Shown here: in pieces, positions 28,380-41,479 of the stretch
How positions within the stretch are numbered: position 1 is the stretch's first letter
Layout of the letters: each line of letters begins with the position of its first letter
NCBI RefSeq assembly: GCF_003130585.1
Contig: NZ_QFKX01000005.1
Location: 248,001-312,000, forward strand
Direction of reading: 5' to 3'
Length of the DNA stretch: 64,000 nt
Source: Brachybacterium endophyticum
GTDB lineage: Bacteria; Actinomycetota; Actinomycetes; Actinomycetales; Dermabacteraceae
The notes under the pieces: model-generated
What the model was told of the DNA's origin: nothing
Database searches by the model: none
The model's input: only the letters and a program-made list of their open reading frames with translations
Position numbers and translations under genes: made by a program

Positions 28380-29393
28380 ATGGAGGAGCGCAGACTCCAG
28401 ATCTTGGGCGCGATCGTCGAGGACTACGTCGCCACCCGTGAACCCGTCGGCTCGAAGTCCCTGCTGGACCGTCACGACCTCGGTGTGTCCGCTGCGACGG
28501 TCCGCAACGACATGTCGCTGCTCGAGGAGGAGGGGCTGATCACCCAGCCCCATACCTCGGCCGGCCGCGTTCCCACCGACAAGGGCTACCGGGCGTTCGT
28601 CGACCACGTCGCAGCGGTCAAGCCGCTGTCCTCTCCGGAGAAGCGGGCGATCCGCTCCTTCCTCGACGACGCCGGGGATCTCGACGACCTCCTCACCCGG
28701 ACGGTGCGTCTGCTCGCACAGCTCACCCAGCAGGTGGCGCTCGTGCAGTACCCGGCCGTCCGCCAGGCCCGCGTGCGCCACGTGGAGCTGGTGAAGGTCG
28801 CCGACGCTCTCCTGCTCGTGGTCCTGATCACGGAGTCCGGACAGGTCGACCAGCGCACCATCCCCCTGGTGGCCGGTCGCGGGCCGGAGTACGACACGGA
28901 CTTCTTCGCCGATCTGCGTGCTCGGCTCAACCAGGCCGTCGTCGGCCGCGAGGTCACCGCCCTGGACAGCCCTCTCGGTGACCTCCTGGCCCGCACGCCT
29001 CCGGGGAACCAGGACGCCGTCCGCGAGGTGGTCGGGGCGCTGCAGTCGCTCGCCCAGAACCGCACCGAGGACCGCATCATCATGGCCGGCGCCGCGAACC
29101 TCGCCCGCTCGGCCGTCGACTTCCCCATCCAGGTCGAGCCGTTGCTGGACATCCTCGAGGAGCAGCTCGTGCTGCTGCGCCTCCTGGGGTCCATGCAGGC
29201 CGAGCCGGGCGCCGTCGAGGTCCGCATCGGCCAGGAGATCCACGACAACGCGCTCGCACAGACGTCGGTCGTGGGAGCCGGGTACCGTGACGGCTCGCAC
29301 CTGGCGATCCTCGGCCCCACCCGGATGGACTACGTCACCGGCATCTCCACCGTGCAGGCCCTGGCACGGTACGTCTCCCGCTTCCTGGCCTGA
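28380..29393 (+). CDS. hrcA: Heat-inducible transcription repressor HrcA
   Basis: 337 residues, normal length. The N-terminal winged helix begins RRLQILGAIVEDYVATREPVG and has the conserved LSAATVRNDM-like block as VSAATVRNDMSLLEEEG. The GAF-like dimerisation part follows. It represses chaperone genes through CIRCE. ATG 28380 has AGGAGGTGAG upstream. The CIRCE element lies about 70 bases before the start, and dnaJ follows 62 bases later in the same direction. Confidence 0.95.
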   Translation: MEERRLQILGAIVEDYVATREPVGSKSLLDRHDLGVSAATVRNDMSLLEEEGLITQPHTSAGRVPTDKGYRAFVDHVAAVKPLSSPEKRAIRSFLDDAGDLDDLLTRTVRLLAQLTQQVALVQYPAVRQARVRHVELVKVADALLLVVLITESGQVDQRTIPLVAGRGPEYDTDFFADLRARLNQAVVGREVTALDSPLGDLLARTPPGNQDAVREVVGALQSLAQNRTEDRIIMAGAANLARSAVDFPIQVEPLLDILEEQLVLLRLLGSMQAEPGAVEVRIGQEIHDNALAQTSVVGAGYRDGSHLAILGPTRMDYVTGISTVQALARYVSRFLA

Positions 29394-29455
29394 GAGAGCC
29401 TGCTCCCACCGCGCACGCGCCCCAGAGAACCACCGCCACAGCAAGGAACTCCTTC

Positions 29456-30583
<1,128 letters not shown>

Positions 30584-30607
30584 GCCCCGACCGCTCCAGG
30601 AGCCCAC

Positions 30608-31396
30608 GTGCCAGACACCCCCGCCTCCTTCCTGGTGCTCGACGACGCCCTCGTCGACCTCGCCGAGGGCAGCGCGTACGTGCTCGCAGGGGAGGAGGGG
30701 CGTCACGCCGCGAAGGTCGCGCGGATCCGCGCAGGCGAGCGGGTGCTGCTGACCGACGCCGCGGGCCGGCAGGCCCTCGCCGAGGTGAGCGAGGCCCGCA
30801 AGGAGCAGCTGGACCTGCGGCTCCTGCAGGCGCCCTCGGAAGGCGTCGACCGGCGACCCCGCCTCGCCCTCGTCCAGGCGCTCGCCACGGGCGGCCGCGA
30901 CGAGCAGGCGATCGAGTCGGCGACCGAGCTGGGCGTCGACCGGATCACCCCGTGGATCGCCCAGCGCTCGGTCTCCGTGTGGAAGGGCGAGAAGCTGCGC
31001 AAGGGGCGTGAGCGCTGGCTCGCGACCGTCCGTGCCGCCGTCAAGCAGTGCCGCCGCCGCGGCATCCCCGAGGTCGACGAGGCACGCACGACGCCCGGCC
31101 TCGCCGACGACCTCGCGGAGCGGACCGCCGACGGCGCGTTCGTCCTGGTCCTGCACGAGCAGGAGTCGGTGGGACTGATGAGCCTCGCCGAGGAGATCTC
31201 GCGCTCGGCCGCCGGTGACCGGGTGCCCGAGATCGTGGTGGTCGTCGGCCCCGAGGGCGGCATCGCGCCGACCGAGCTCGACAGCCTGCGCGAGGCAGGC
31301 GCCCGCAGCGTCCTGCTGGGGCCCGAGGTGCTGCGCTCCTCGACAGCGGGACCGTCGGCGATCGCCGTGCTGAGCACGCTCGTCGGCAGGTGGTGA
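30608..31396 (+). CDS. rsmE: 16S rRNA (uracil-1498-N3)-methyltransferase
   Basis: 262 residues of the SPOUT/RsmE family, which methylates U1498 of 16S rRNA. The N-terminal PUA-like domain (GEEGRHAAKVARIRAGERV) is followed by the SAM-binding knot with VVGPEGGIAPTELDSL and LGPEVLRSSTAGPSAI. Start GTG 30608, with CAGGAG 8 bases upstream, 24 bases after dnaJ, so it is probably in the hrcA-dnaJ transcript. Confidence 0.93.
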   Translation: MPDTPASFLVLDDALVDLAEGSAYVLAGEEGRHAAKVARIRAGERVLLTDAAGRQALAEVSEARKEQLDLRLLQAPSEGVDRRPRLALVQALATGGRDEQAIESATELGVDRITPWIAQRSVSVWKGEKLRKGRERWLATVRAAVKQCRRRGIPEVDEARTTPGLADDLAERTADGAFVLVLHEQESVGLMSLAEEISRSAAGDRVPEIVVVVGPEGGIAPTELDSLREAGARSVLLGPEVLRSSTAGPSAIAVLSTLVGRW

Positions 31397-31515
31397 CCGA
31401 CCCGCACCGAATGTGCTTGTGTCCTGGGTCACGGCCTGCAAGTCTTCTGACCCATGTGCGCCACTGCCGACACCCGCCGTTCGCGAGAGACCCCGCCGGC
31501 TGAGGCGACGCTCCG

Positions 31516-32514
31516 ATGATCCTCGCCGAGCACCTGGTCAAGGAGTTCAGCAGGCCCGCCCGCGTCGACGGACCGCTTGGCGGCCTGCGGTCCTTCCTCA
31601 GCACCTGCCGCGTCGCCACGCGCGCCGTCGACGACATCTCCTTGAGGATCGACGACGGGGAGATCGTGGGCTACCTCGGTCCGAACGGCGCCGGAAAGTC
31701 GACCACGATCAAGATGCTCACCGGCATCCTCGTGCCGACCTCGGGTCACGTCGAGGTCGAGGGCATCGTGCCGTGGAAGGACCGCCGCACCAACGCCCGC
31801 AACATCGGAGCCGTCTTCGGACAGCGCTCACAGTTGTGGACGGACCTGCCGCTGCGTGACTCCTTCGAGCTGATCTCACGGCTCTACGGGCTCGGCCGGG
31901 CCGACTACCGACGCTCGCTCGAGGAGTTCGTGGACCTCCTGGAGATGGGCTCCTTCCTGGACACGCCCGTGCGCTCGCTCTCGCTCGGCCAGCGCATGCG
32001 CGGCGACATCGTGGCAGCGATGCTCTACGAGCCACCCGTGCTCTACCTCGACGAACCCACCGTCGGACTGGACGTGGTGGCGAAGGTGCGGATCCGCGAG
32101 TTCATCGCCGAGCGCAACCGTGAACGGGGCACCACCGTGCTGCTGACCACCCACGACATCGCCGACATCGAGCAGCTCGCCCGCCGCGTGGTGATCATCG
32201 ACGAGGGCCGAATCCTCTACGACGGCACCATCGAGGCGCTGCGGCGCGGCTACGCGCCCTACCGTGAACTCGTCGTGCGCACCCCACACGAGGTCCCGTT
32301 GGACGTGGCCGTCGATGGAATCGACGTGCGGGCGAGTCGGCGTGACGGCGACGAGGTCCTGTCCACGTTGCGCTTCGATCCGGTGCAGCTCGCGCCGCCA
32401 ACGGCGATCAGCAGGGTCACCGACGCGCTCCCGGTCCTCGACATCACCTCCCGCGAGCCCGACGTCGAGGACATCATCCGGCGGATCTACCTGGCCGGGA
32501 GCGTGGACGCATGA
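31516..32514 (+). CDS. ABC transporter ATP-binding protein (ABC-2 exporter)
   Basis: 332 residues of the COG4586 type. Walker A GPNGAGKST, signature LSLGQRMRGD, Walker B VLYLDEPTVGLD, then switch His in TTHDIADIEQL. The last 80 residues form the extension seen in this family. It overlaps the first permease by 4 bases (ATGA). The three-gene set resembles antibiotic or lipid exporters of unknown substrate. It sits between rsmE and hinT, which are adjacent in many relatives, so it looks like an insertion into a core block. Confidence 0.9.
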   Translation: MILAEHLVKEFSRPARVDGPLGGLRSFLSTCRVATRAVDDISLRIDDGEIVGYLGPNGAGKSTTIKMLTGILVPTSGHVEVEGIVPWKDRRTNARNIGAVFGQRSQLWTDLPLRDSFELISRLYGLGRADYRRSLEEFVDLLEMGSFLDTPVRSLSLGQRMRGDIVAAMLYEPPVLYLDEPTVGLDVVAKVRIREFIAERNRERGTTVLLTTHDIADIEQLARRVVIIDEGRILYDGTIEALRRGYAPYRELVVRTPHEVPLDVAVDGIDVRASRRDGDEVLSTLRFDPVQLAPPTAISRVTDALPVLDITSREPDVEDIIRRIYLAGSVDA

Positions 32515-33389
32515 CCGGGGGAGCGCAGAGCGCGGCGAATGTCCGCCCCCGTGTCCACAGGGCGCCGACTCGGACAGCGCGCCTGCCGGCGCCCCTCCTG
32601 CTGCGGGGGCTCGCCGCGAGCTGCAGGCAGGCCTGGCGGGCGCAGTTCGTGTTCCGTGCAGCGATCTGGAGCGGGATCGTGGGCGCGTGCCTCCAGGTCG
32701 TGCTGGTGTTCCTGGTCTGGCGGGCCGTCTACGGCACGCGCACGGAGGTCGCGGACGTCGATCATGCCAACGCGATCACCTACGCGATCCTCGGCGTTCT
32801 CGCCTCGATCGTCTTCCAACCATTCGTCTTCGACACCCTCTACGGGCGCCTGCGCACCGGAGCCATCGCCTTCGACGTGATGCGCCCGATCTCGGCCGTC
32901 CCCTCGGCGCTCGCGCAACAGGTGGGAGCCTCCCTCGCCCAGCTACCCGCAGTGCTCTGCGCCCTCGTGATCGGGCTCGCGATCGGGGCGATCGAACCTC
33001 CCGGCACCGTGGCTTCGGCACTGGCCTTCGCGGCCTCCCTCGCCCTGGGCTTCACGATCGTGCTGATCCTGAACTTCACGGTGGGGCTGGTGGGCTTCTG
33101 GACCCTCGAGGTCGGCGGCGCTTTCCTCATCTACCGGATGCTCGCGCAGTTCAGCTCGGGGGCGCTGATCCCGCTGTGGTTCATGCCCGGGGGTCTGCGC
33201 ACAGCGCTCGAGCTGCTGCCCTTCTCAGCGCAGGTGTTCACCCCGCTGAGCATCTACCTGGACCGCTCGCCGGGCGTTCACACGCTGCAGGCGATCGGTG
33301 GGCAGCTGATCTGGATCGTCGTGCTCGCGGCCCTGGCGGCACTCGTCTGGCGTCGGGCCGTACGCCGGCTGGTGATCTTCGGTGGCTGA
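32511..33389 (+). CDS. ABC-2 family permease, first subunit
   Basis: 292 residues with six predicted membrane helices (for example AITYAILGVLASIVFQPFVF and the stretch from LAQLPAVLCALVIGLAIG). It matches the COG4587 pattern, including FWTLEVGGAFLIYRMLAQFSSG late in the chain. The first 40 residues are basic and cytoplasmic. It partners the ATPase before it and the permease after it, which begins within its last 8 bases. Confidence 0.87.
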   Translation: MTGGAQSAANVRPRVHRAPTRTARLPAPLLLRGLAASCRQAWRAQFVFRAAIWSGIVGACLQVVLVFLVWRAVYGTRTEVADVDHANAITYAILGVLASIVFQPFVFDTLYGRLRTGAIAFDVMRPISAVPSALAQQVGASLAQLPAVLCALVIGLAIGAIEPPGTVASALAFAASLALGFTIVLILNFTVGLVGFWTLEVGGAFLIYRMLAQFSSGALIPLWFMPGGLRTALELLPFSAQVFTPLSIYLDRSPGVHTLQAIGGQLIWIVVLAALAALVWRRAVRRLVIFGG

Positions 33390-34245
33390 GACGATCGCGC
33401 CCCGCCCCGCCTCGACAGCGACGTGGAGAACGCTCGCCCGGCCCGTGCCGCTCTGGCGCAGCTACGCTGCGCTCCTGCAGGGCACCTGGCGCAGCATGCG
33501 CGTCCACCGAGTGAACCTCGTGGTGACCTTCCTGGGCAGCGCCGCGCTGCAGGGCACGCAACTGGCCTTCATCGGGGTGCTTCTGCACGCCTTCGGGGCG
33601 ATCGCCGGCTGGAGCGTCGGCGAAGTCGCCCTGCTGTACGGACTGCGACTGACGGCGCACGGCGTGTGCACGATCAATTTCGGGCAGCATCGCGGCAGCG
33701 CGCAGGCCATCCGCAACGGTGAATGGGATCGCTACCTGCTGCGCCCTGTCTCCCCGCTGGTCCAGATGCTCACGCGGTACTTCAACCCCGGGACCATCGG
33801 CGATCTCGTGCTGGGGCTCGCGATCCTGGTGACAGCCGCCCAGCTGGTCGACGTCACCTGGACCTCCGGGCGCATCCTCTACCTGGTCCTCGCGGCGGTC
33901 GGCGGCGGGCTCGTCGAGGCGGGCCTGCAGATCGGCATCTCCGGGCTGGACTTCCGCTGGGGGCCGGTGACCCGCATCAAGGACACCATCGACCGCGTGC
34001 TGACCGACTTCGGCGCGTATCCGATGTCGATCTTCGGAACCGTGGGCAACTGGCTGCTGACCTTCCTCGTCCCGCTCGCCTTCATGGCCTACCTGCCGAT
34101 GACCGTGCTGCTGGGCCGCACCGACGAGCTGGTGGTTCCACTCCTGTTCGCGCAACTCTCGCCGTTCGTCGGGCCACTGGTCCTTCGCGCGGGCATCCTC
34201 GTGTTCAGCCGAATGTCCCGCTGGTACTCGAGCCCCGGCAACTGA
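33382..34245 (+). CDS. ABC-2 family permease, second subunit
   Basis: 287 residues, six membrane helices, COG3694 pattern, with ASIYPMSIFG-like block present as TDFGAYPMSIFG. It starts at GTG 33382 and overlaps the previous gene by 8 bases. With two different permease subunits the complex is probably one ATPase dimer and a permease heterodimer. A hairpin follows 58 bases after the stop. Confidence 0.87.
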   Translation: MAETIAPRPASTATWRTLARPVPLWRSYAALLQGTWRSMRVHRVNLVVTFLGSAALQGTQLAFIGVLLHAFGAIAGWSVGEVALLYGLRLTAHGVCTINFGQHRGSAQAIRNGEWDRYLLRPVSPLVQMLTRYFNPGTIGDLVLGLAILVTAAQLVDVTWTSGRILYLVLAAVGGGLVEAGLQIGISGLDFRWGPVTRIKDTIDRVLTDFGAYPMSIFGTVGNWLLTFLVPLAFMAYLPMTVLLGRTDELVVPLLFAQLSPFVGPLVLRAGILVFSRMSRWYSSPGN

Positions 34246-34303
34246 GCCCTGTGACGCCGTGCCGCCCACCTGCCACGGACCCCGCGCCTCGCGCCTCGCG
34301 CAC

Positions 34304-34340
34304 GAACGGCCGCCCCGGCGGAAGCCGGGAGCGGCCGTTC
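34304..34340. terminator. Terminator between the ABC permease and FMN reductase genes
   Basis: 16-bp stem (GAACGGCCGC CCCGGC pairing across a GGAA loop) with one bulged A, between convergent genes. Confidence 0.65.
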
Positions 34341-34383
34341 ATGATCTCTGCAGGGCCGTCGAGCCCTGCCTGTCTCCGGCGTC

Positions 34384-34926
34384 TCAGCCGACGGGCTGGA
34401 GCGCCTTCTGCTCGAGCACCACGATGCCGTCGCGCAGCTGCGCGGTCTTCTCCTCGCGCACGAACAGCTCGCCCTCGACCGAGAGGTCCTCGCGGAAGCC
34501 GAGTCCGATCGTGTCCACGACCTCGCTGCCCACGCGGGTCATCAGGGACTCCAGCATCGGCAGGACCTCGCCGGCCTCGCCCCAGCCGTAGCCGACCAGC
34601 AGCAGCGGCAGGCCGCTCCACTCGTTGTAGAGGAAGTCGACGGCGTTCTTGAGCGCACCGGTGTAGGCGCCGTTGTACTGCGGGGTGAGGATCACCGCGG
34701 CGTCGAGCGAGCCGATGCGCTCGCCCCAGCTGCGTCCGTGATCGGTGGTCTTGTCCGCACCGGACTTCGGGCTCTGGGGCTCGTCGAAGGCGGGGAGCGC
34801 GATGTCCTTCAGATCGATGACGTCGATCTCGAAGCGCTCGTCGACGGCGGACGAGACCCACTGGGCCACATGGTCCGCGACGCGGTTCGGACGAGCACTG
34901 GAGACGATGATGCCGAGCTTGGCCAT
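34384..34926 (-). CDS. NAD(P)H-dependent FMN reductase family protein
   Basis: 180 residues, flavodoxin-like fold. The N-terminal IIVSSARPNRVADHVAQWV holds the FMN phosphate loop, and ILTPQYNGAYTGALKNAVDFLYNEW is the family signature with its PxYNG motif. Such enzymes reduce FMN or quinones. The window has three flavin-dependent oxygenases, but they are far from this gene, so a link is only possible. Confidence 0.9.
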   Translation of the reverse strand: MAKLGIIVSSARPNRVADHVAQWVSSAVDERFEIDVIDLKDIALPAFDEPQSPKSGADKTTDHGRSWGERIGSLDAAVILTPQYNGAYTGALKNAVDFLYNEWSGLPLLLVGYGWGEAGEVLPMLESLMTRVGSEVVDTIGLGFREDLSVEGELFVREEKTAQLRDGIVVLEQKALQPVG

Positions 34927-35060
34927 GGGGGGAGGACCTCACGAAGTAGTTGACGAATGAACCATTCCGGACCAGTCAACGCCGAACCTGCCGAAGAATT
35001 CCAGGACTGTGAACCACCTGTGGTCGATTGCACGTCCGTGCCCGCACTCCACGCGGCCCG

Positions 35061-35066
35061 TAGAAT
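35061..35066 (+). promoter_or_regulatory. -10 box of hinT
   Basis: TAGAAT, 7 bases before ATG 35074. The mRNA would start at the ATG, so the hinT-phoH-ybeY-corC-era chain is probably read from a leaderless message. Confidence 0.5.
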
Positions 35067-35073
35067 CGGCGTC

Positions 35074-35429
35074 ATGATGAGCACCGATCAGCACACCGAG
35101 ACCGAGTGCGTCTTCTGCAGGATCGTCGGCGGGGAGATCCCCTCCGAGCGCGTCCACGAGGACGACCAGGTGATCGCCTTCAAGGACCTCGCCCCCAAGG
35201 CGCCGGTCCACGTGCTCGTCGTCCCGCGCGCACACCTGCGGGACGTCCGCGAGCTCTCCGAGGACCCGGAGCTGCTCGCCCACGTCACCCGGGTCGCGGG
35301 TCGTCTCGCCGACGATCTGGCCGACGGCGAGTTCCGCCTCATCTTCAACACCGGCGCGAGCGCCGGGCAGACCGTCTTCCACGTGCATGCGCACGTGCTC
35401 GCGGGCACCCAGCTCACAGAAGGACAGAT

Positions 35430-35433
<4 letters not shown>
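35074..35433 (+). CDS. hinT: HIT family protein (HinT-like nucleoside phosphoramidase)
   Basis: 119 residues. The catalytic histidine triad is HVHAHVLAG at residues 104-112. CxFCRIV near the start gives two of the zinc-binding cysteines seen in some members. HinT hydrolyses nucleoside phosphoramidates. The start is ATG 35074 or 35077; an upstream extension would run through the promoter. The phoH start overlaps the stop by 4 bases. Confidence 0.92.
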
Positions 35434-36490
<1,057 letters not shown>

Positions 36491-36494
<4 letters not shown>

Positions 36495-36958
36495 GCATCG
36501 AGGTCCGCAACGAGACCACCACCCGGGTCGACGAGCGGGAGTTCGTCGACCTCTCCCGCTTCGTCCTCGAGCAGATGCACATGCACCCGCTCACGGAGCT
36601 CTCGATCCTGTTCATCGACGAGTCGGCGATGGAGCAGCTGCACATCCAGTGGATGGACGAGCCCGGCCCCACCGACGTGCTGAGCTTCCCGATGGACGAG
36701 CTCAGTCCCGGCTCGGAGGACGCGCCCGCCCCGGAGGGTCTGCTCGGCGACATCGCGATCTGCCCCACGGTCGCCGCCTCCCGGGCCGCCTCCGCCGGCC
36801 ACAGCGCGATCGAGGAGATGCTGCTGCTGGCCACCCACGGCATGTTGCACCTGATGGGCTACGACCACGCCGAGGAGGAGGAACGCACGGTCATGTTCGA
36901 CCTCCAGCGCCGACTGCTGCTGACGTTCCTCGCCTCCCGCGGCAAGGACACCGAGTGA
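36491..36958 (+). CDS. ybeY: Endoribonuclease YbeY
   Basis: 155 residues. The zinc motif HGMLHLMGYDH near residues 116-126 carries the three metal His. YbeY matures the 3' end of 16S rRNA and takes part in ribosome quality control. It overlaps phoH and the corC gene by 4 bases on each side. Confidence 0.95.
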
Positions 36959-38337
36959 CAGCACTGCTGCTGGTCCTCATCCCGCTGGCCGTCCTGGGCA
37001 TGGTCTGCGGCGGTCTGCTCTCGGCCGCCGACGCCGCCCTGCTGGGCACCTCGCGCGCCGCCCTCGAGCGCCACCTCGAGGAGGCCGAGTCGCCCGAGCG
37101 GGTGCGTCGGCGCGTGCTGCACCAGCACGAGGACGCCCCGCACACCCTGGCCGCGATCAGCCTGGGCCGCGTGATCTCCGAGTCGATCATGGCGGTCGCG
37201 ATCACCGCGATCGTGTTCGAGACCATGCACGGGTGGGTCCTGCCCACCCTGCTGTCGGTCGCGATCGCCGTCGTCGGCTCGTTCCTGGTGGTCTCCGTCT
37301 CGCCGAGGACCGTCGGCCGCAGGCGGCCCGAGCGCTTCTCGGTGCTGCTGTCCGGGCTGATCAGCGTGGCGCGGAACCTGCTGGGTCCGCTCGCGCGACT
37401 GATGATCCACGTGGGTTCCGCGTTCACGCCGGGCGGGAAGATCTCGGGCGGCCCGTACGCGACCGAGGCCGAGCTGCGCCAGTACGTGGACCGCGCCATG
37501 GAGAACGAGGAGCTCGAGGACACCGAGCGCGACATGATCCAGGGCGTCTTCGACCTCGGCGACACGCTCGTGCGCGAGATCATGGTGCCCCGCACGGACA
37601 TCGTCACGGTCACCGCCGCGACCACCGCCGAGAAGGCCATGCGTCTGTTCGTGCGCTCGGGCTACTCGCGCATCCCGGTGATCGGCGAGACGGTCGACGA
37701 CCTCCAGGGCGTCCTCTACGTCAAGGACGTCATGCGCACCATTCACTCGCCCTGGGACCCCAGCCCCGAACGCCCGGTGGACCAGCTCATGCGCGCCCCG
37801 ATGGTGCTGCCCGAGTTCCTCGGGGCGGACGAAGTCCTGCACGCCATGCAGACCCGGCGCGTGCACATCGCGATCCTCGTCGAGGAGTACGGCGGGGTCT
37901 CCGGCATGGTCACCATCGAGGACGTCCTCGAGGAGATCGTGGGCGAGATCGCCGACGAGCACGACCGGGCGGAGCTTCGCATCGAGGAGCTCGAGGACGG
38001 CGTCTTCCGGGTCCCGGCTCGCGAGAGCATATCCACCGCGGGAGAGCTGTTCGGCCTGGACATCGAGGACGAGGACGTCGACACCGTCGGCGGACTCCTC
38101 ACCAAGTCGCTCGGACGCATCCCCATCATCGGCTCGGAGTCCGACGCGCTCGGGCTGCGCCTGGTGGCCGACCGCACCGGCGGCCGACGCAAGCAGCTGG
38201 CGACCGTCCTGGTCAGCAGGACCCCCAAGGAGGAGCGGGAGGACACCCGGACCGGCTCCGTCCCCGTCGTCGACCCCGGGACGAGCAGCGAGACGACGGG
38301 GCAGAGCGCGTCCGTCCAGGAGGAGGAGCATGCCTGA
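36955..38337 (+). CDS. Hemolysin/CorC family membrane protein with CBS domains
   Basis: 460 residues. An N-terminal CNNM/DUF21 membrane domain (about 1-190, three to four helices) is followed by a tandem CBS pair (MVPRTDIVTVTA and VHIAILVEEYGGVSGMVTIED) and the C-terminal CorC/HlyC domain with TVGGLLTKSLGRIP. The family is tied to magnesium or cobalt transport and resistance. Start GTG 36955 overlaps ybeY. The last 60 residues are polar and unconserved, and its end overlaps era by 8 bases. Confidence 0.9.
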   Translation: MTALLLVLIPLAVLGMVCGGLLSAADAALLGTSRAALERHLEEAESPERVRRRVLHQHEDAPHTLAAISLGRVISESIMAVAITAIVFETMHGWVLPTLLSVAIAVVGSFLVVSVSPRTVGRRRPERFSVLLSGLISVARNLLGPLARLMIHVGSAFTPGGKISGGPYATEAELRQYVDRAMENEELEDTERDMIQGVFDLGDTLVREIMVPRTDIVTVTAATTAEKAMRLFVRSGYSRIPVIGETVDDLQGVLYVKDVMRTIHSPWDPSPERPVDQLMRAPMVLPEFLGADEVLHAMQTRRVHIAILVEEYGGVSGMVTIEDVLEEIVGEIADEHDRAELRIEELEDGVFRVPARESISTAGELFGLDIEDEDVDTVGGLLTKSLGRIPIIGSESDALGLRLVADRTGGRRKQLATVLVSRTPKEEREDTRTGSVPVVDPGTSSETTGQSASVQEEEHA

Positions 38338-39304
38338 GAGCACCACCGAGTCAACGCCCGCGGGGGCGCCGTCCGAGCATCGCGCCGGGTTCGTCGCCCT
38401 GGTCGGGCGCCCGAACGTCGGCAAGTCGACGCTCACGAACGCCCTGGTGGGCGAGAAGGTCGCGATCACCTCCTCGAAGCCGCAGACCACTCGCCGGGCG
38501 ATCCGAGGGATCCTCACCCGTGAGGACGCCCAGGTCGTCCTCGTGGACACCCCCGGCGTGCACCGCCCGCGCACGCTGCTGGGGGAGAGGCTGAACGATC
38601 TGGTGCGCGAGACGCTCACCGAGGTCGACGTGGTCGGCTTCTGCCTGCCCGCCGATCAGAAGATCGGGCCGGGCGACCGCTTCATCGCCGAGGACCTCGC
38701 CGAGATGCGTCGCGGACGGCGGGGCCCCAAGTTCGTCGCCGTCGTCACCAAGTGCGACCTGGTGGGGTCGCAGCGCATCGCCGAGCACCTGATCGACGTG
38801 GACCAGCTCCTGGACGTCGACGCGATCGTGCCCATCAGCGCCGTCACCGGACGTCAGGTCGAGGACCTGGTGTCGGTGATCGCGGGACTGCTGCCCGAGA
38901 GTCCGCAGCTCTATCCCGACGGGACGCTCACCGAGGAGAGCGACGAGGACCGCATCGCCGAGCTGATCCGCGAGGCCGCGCTCGAGGGCGTCCGCGACGA
39001 GCTGCCCCATTCGATCGCGGTGGTCGTCGAGGAGATCGCCGAGACCGATCCCGACGGCGATCCCTTCGCCGAGGTGGAGCCCGGTCAGGGTCGACTGGTG
39101 GTGCGGGCGAGCCTGTTCGTCGAGCGGGACAGCCAGAAGGGCATCATCATCGGCCGCGGCGGCTCCCGCCTGCGAGAGGTGGGGGCCAGCGCCCGCGAGG
39201 AGATCAACGCCCTGCTGGGCCGTCGCATCCACCTGGACCTGCGGATCAAGGTCGCCAAGGACTGGCAGCGCGACCCCCGCCAGCTGGGACGGCTCGGATT
39301 CTGA
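38330..39304 (+). CDS. era: GTPase Era
   Basis: 324 residues. G1 GRPNVGKST, G3 DTPG in LVDTPGVHRPR, G4 TKCD (a form of NKxD used by many Actinobacteria), and a C-terminal KH domain with GIIIGRGGSRLREVG. Era binds the 3' end of 16S rRNA in 30S assembly. The close overlap with corC and with ybeY upstream groups several 16S rRNA maturation factors in one transcript. Confidence 0.95.
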   Translation: MPESTTESTPAGAPSEHRAGFVALVGRPNVGKSTLTNALVGEKVAITSSKPQTTRRAIRGILTREDAQVVLVDTPGVHRPRTLLGERLNDLVRETLTEVDVVGFCLPADQKIGPGDRFIAEDLAEMRRGRRGPKFVAVVTKCDLVGSQRIAEHLIDVDQLLDVDAIVPISAVTGRQVEDLVSVIAGLLPESPQLYPDGTLTEESDEDRIAELIREAALEGVRDELPHSIAVVVEEIAETDPDGDPFAEVEPGQGRLVVRASLFVERDSQKGIIIGRGGSRLREVGASAREEINALLGRRIHLDLRIKVAKDWQRDPRQLGRLGF

Positions 39305-39333
39305 GACGGTTCGAACGCCCCGTGAGCCGGGTG

Positions 39334-39339
39334 TACGGT
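39334..39339 (+). promoter_or_regulatory. -10 box of the leuA leader transcript
   Basis: TACGGT, 7 bases before the leader peptide ATG at 39347. TTCGAA at 39310-39315 is a weak -35 with an 18-base spacer. The leader ORF would be leaderless. Confidence 0.4.
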
Positions 39340-39346
39340 GGCGCAC

Positions 39347-39374
39347 ATGCCGGGAACGATCCTCCTGCTTAGCC

Positions 39375-39391
<17 letters not shown>
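39347..39391 (+). CDS. leuL: leuA leader peptide (attenuator peptide)
   Basis: 14 codons: MPGTILLLSRRVEA, with Ile followed by three successive Leu codons (CTC, CTG, CTT). It lies 72 bases before leuA and ends before it. Short leader peptides rich in the regulated amino acid are the mark of transcription or translation attenuation. Slow reading of the Leu codons when leucine is scarce would alter the RNA that follows. I infer the role from position and content. Confidence 0.75.
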
Positions 39392-41305
<1,914 letters not shown>

Positions 41306-41339
41306 ACTACGGGCCCGCGACACGCGGGTCGGGAGCGCA

Positions 41340-41374
41340 CGAGGGGTCGACGGGCACGCACCGTCGGCCCCTCG
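41340..41374 (+). terminator. Terminator after leuA
   Basis: 14-bp stem with one G-U pair (41340-41353 with 41361-41374) and a 7-base loop, 34 bases after the stop. Confidence 0.7.
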
Positions 41375-41467
41375 CCCGTCATCGGGAGGGGACAGCCGGG
41401 GTGGCAGGGACGCAGGCCCGGGGAGAGCAGGAGCGCCGGAGCCCTGTTGCGCCGGGAGAACCCTCCG

Positions 41468-41473
41468 TATGCT
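41468..41473 (+). promoter_or_regulatory. -10 box of the second DUF1801 gene
   Basis: TATGCT, 6 bases before ATG 41480, suggesting a leaderless message. TTGCGC at 41447-41452 is a possible -35 with a short 15-base spacer. Confidence 0.45.
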
Positions 41474-41479
41474 CCGTGC

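Noticed and set aside
41340..41374. Part of a regulatory RNA for the DUF1801 gene
   Set aside because: The hairpin is close after leuA and about 95 bases before the next promoter, so a terminator is the simpler reading.
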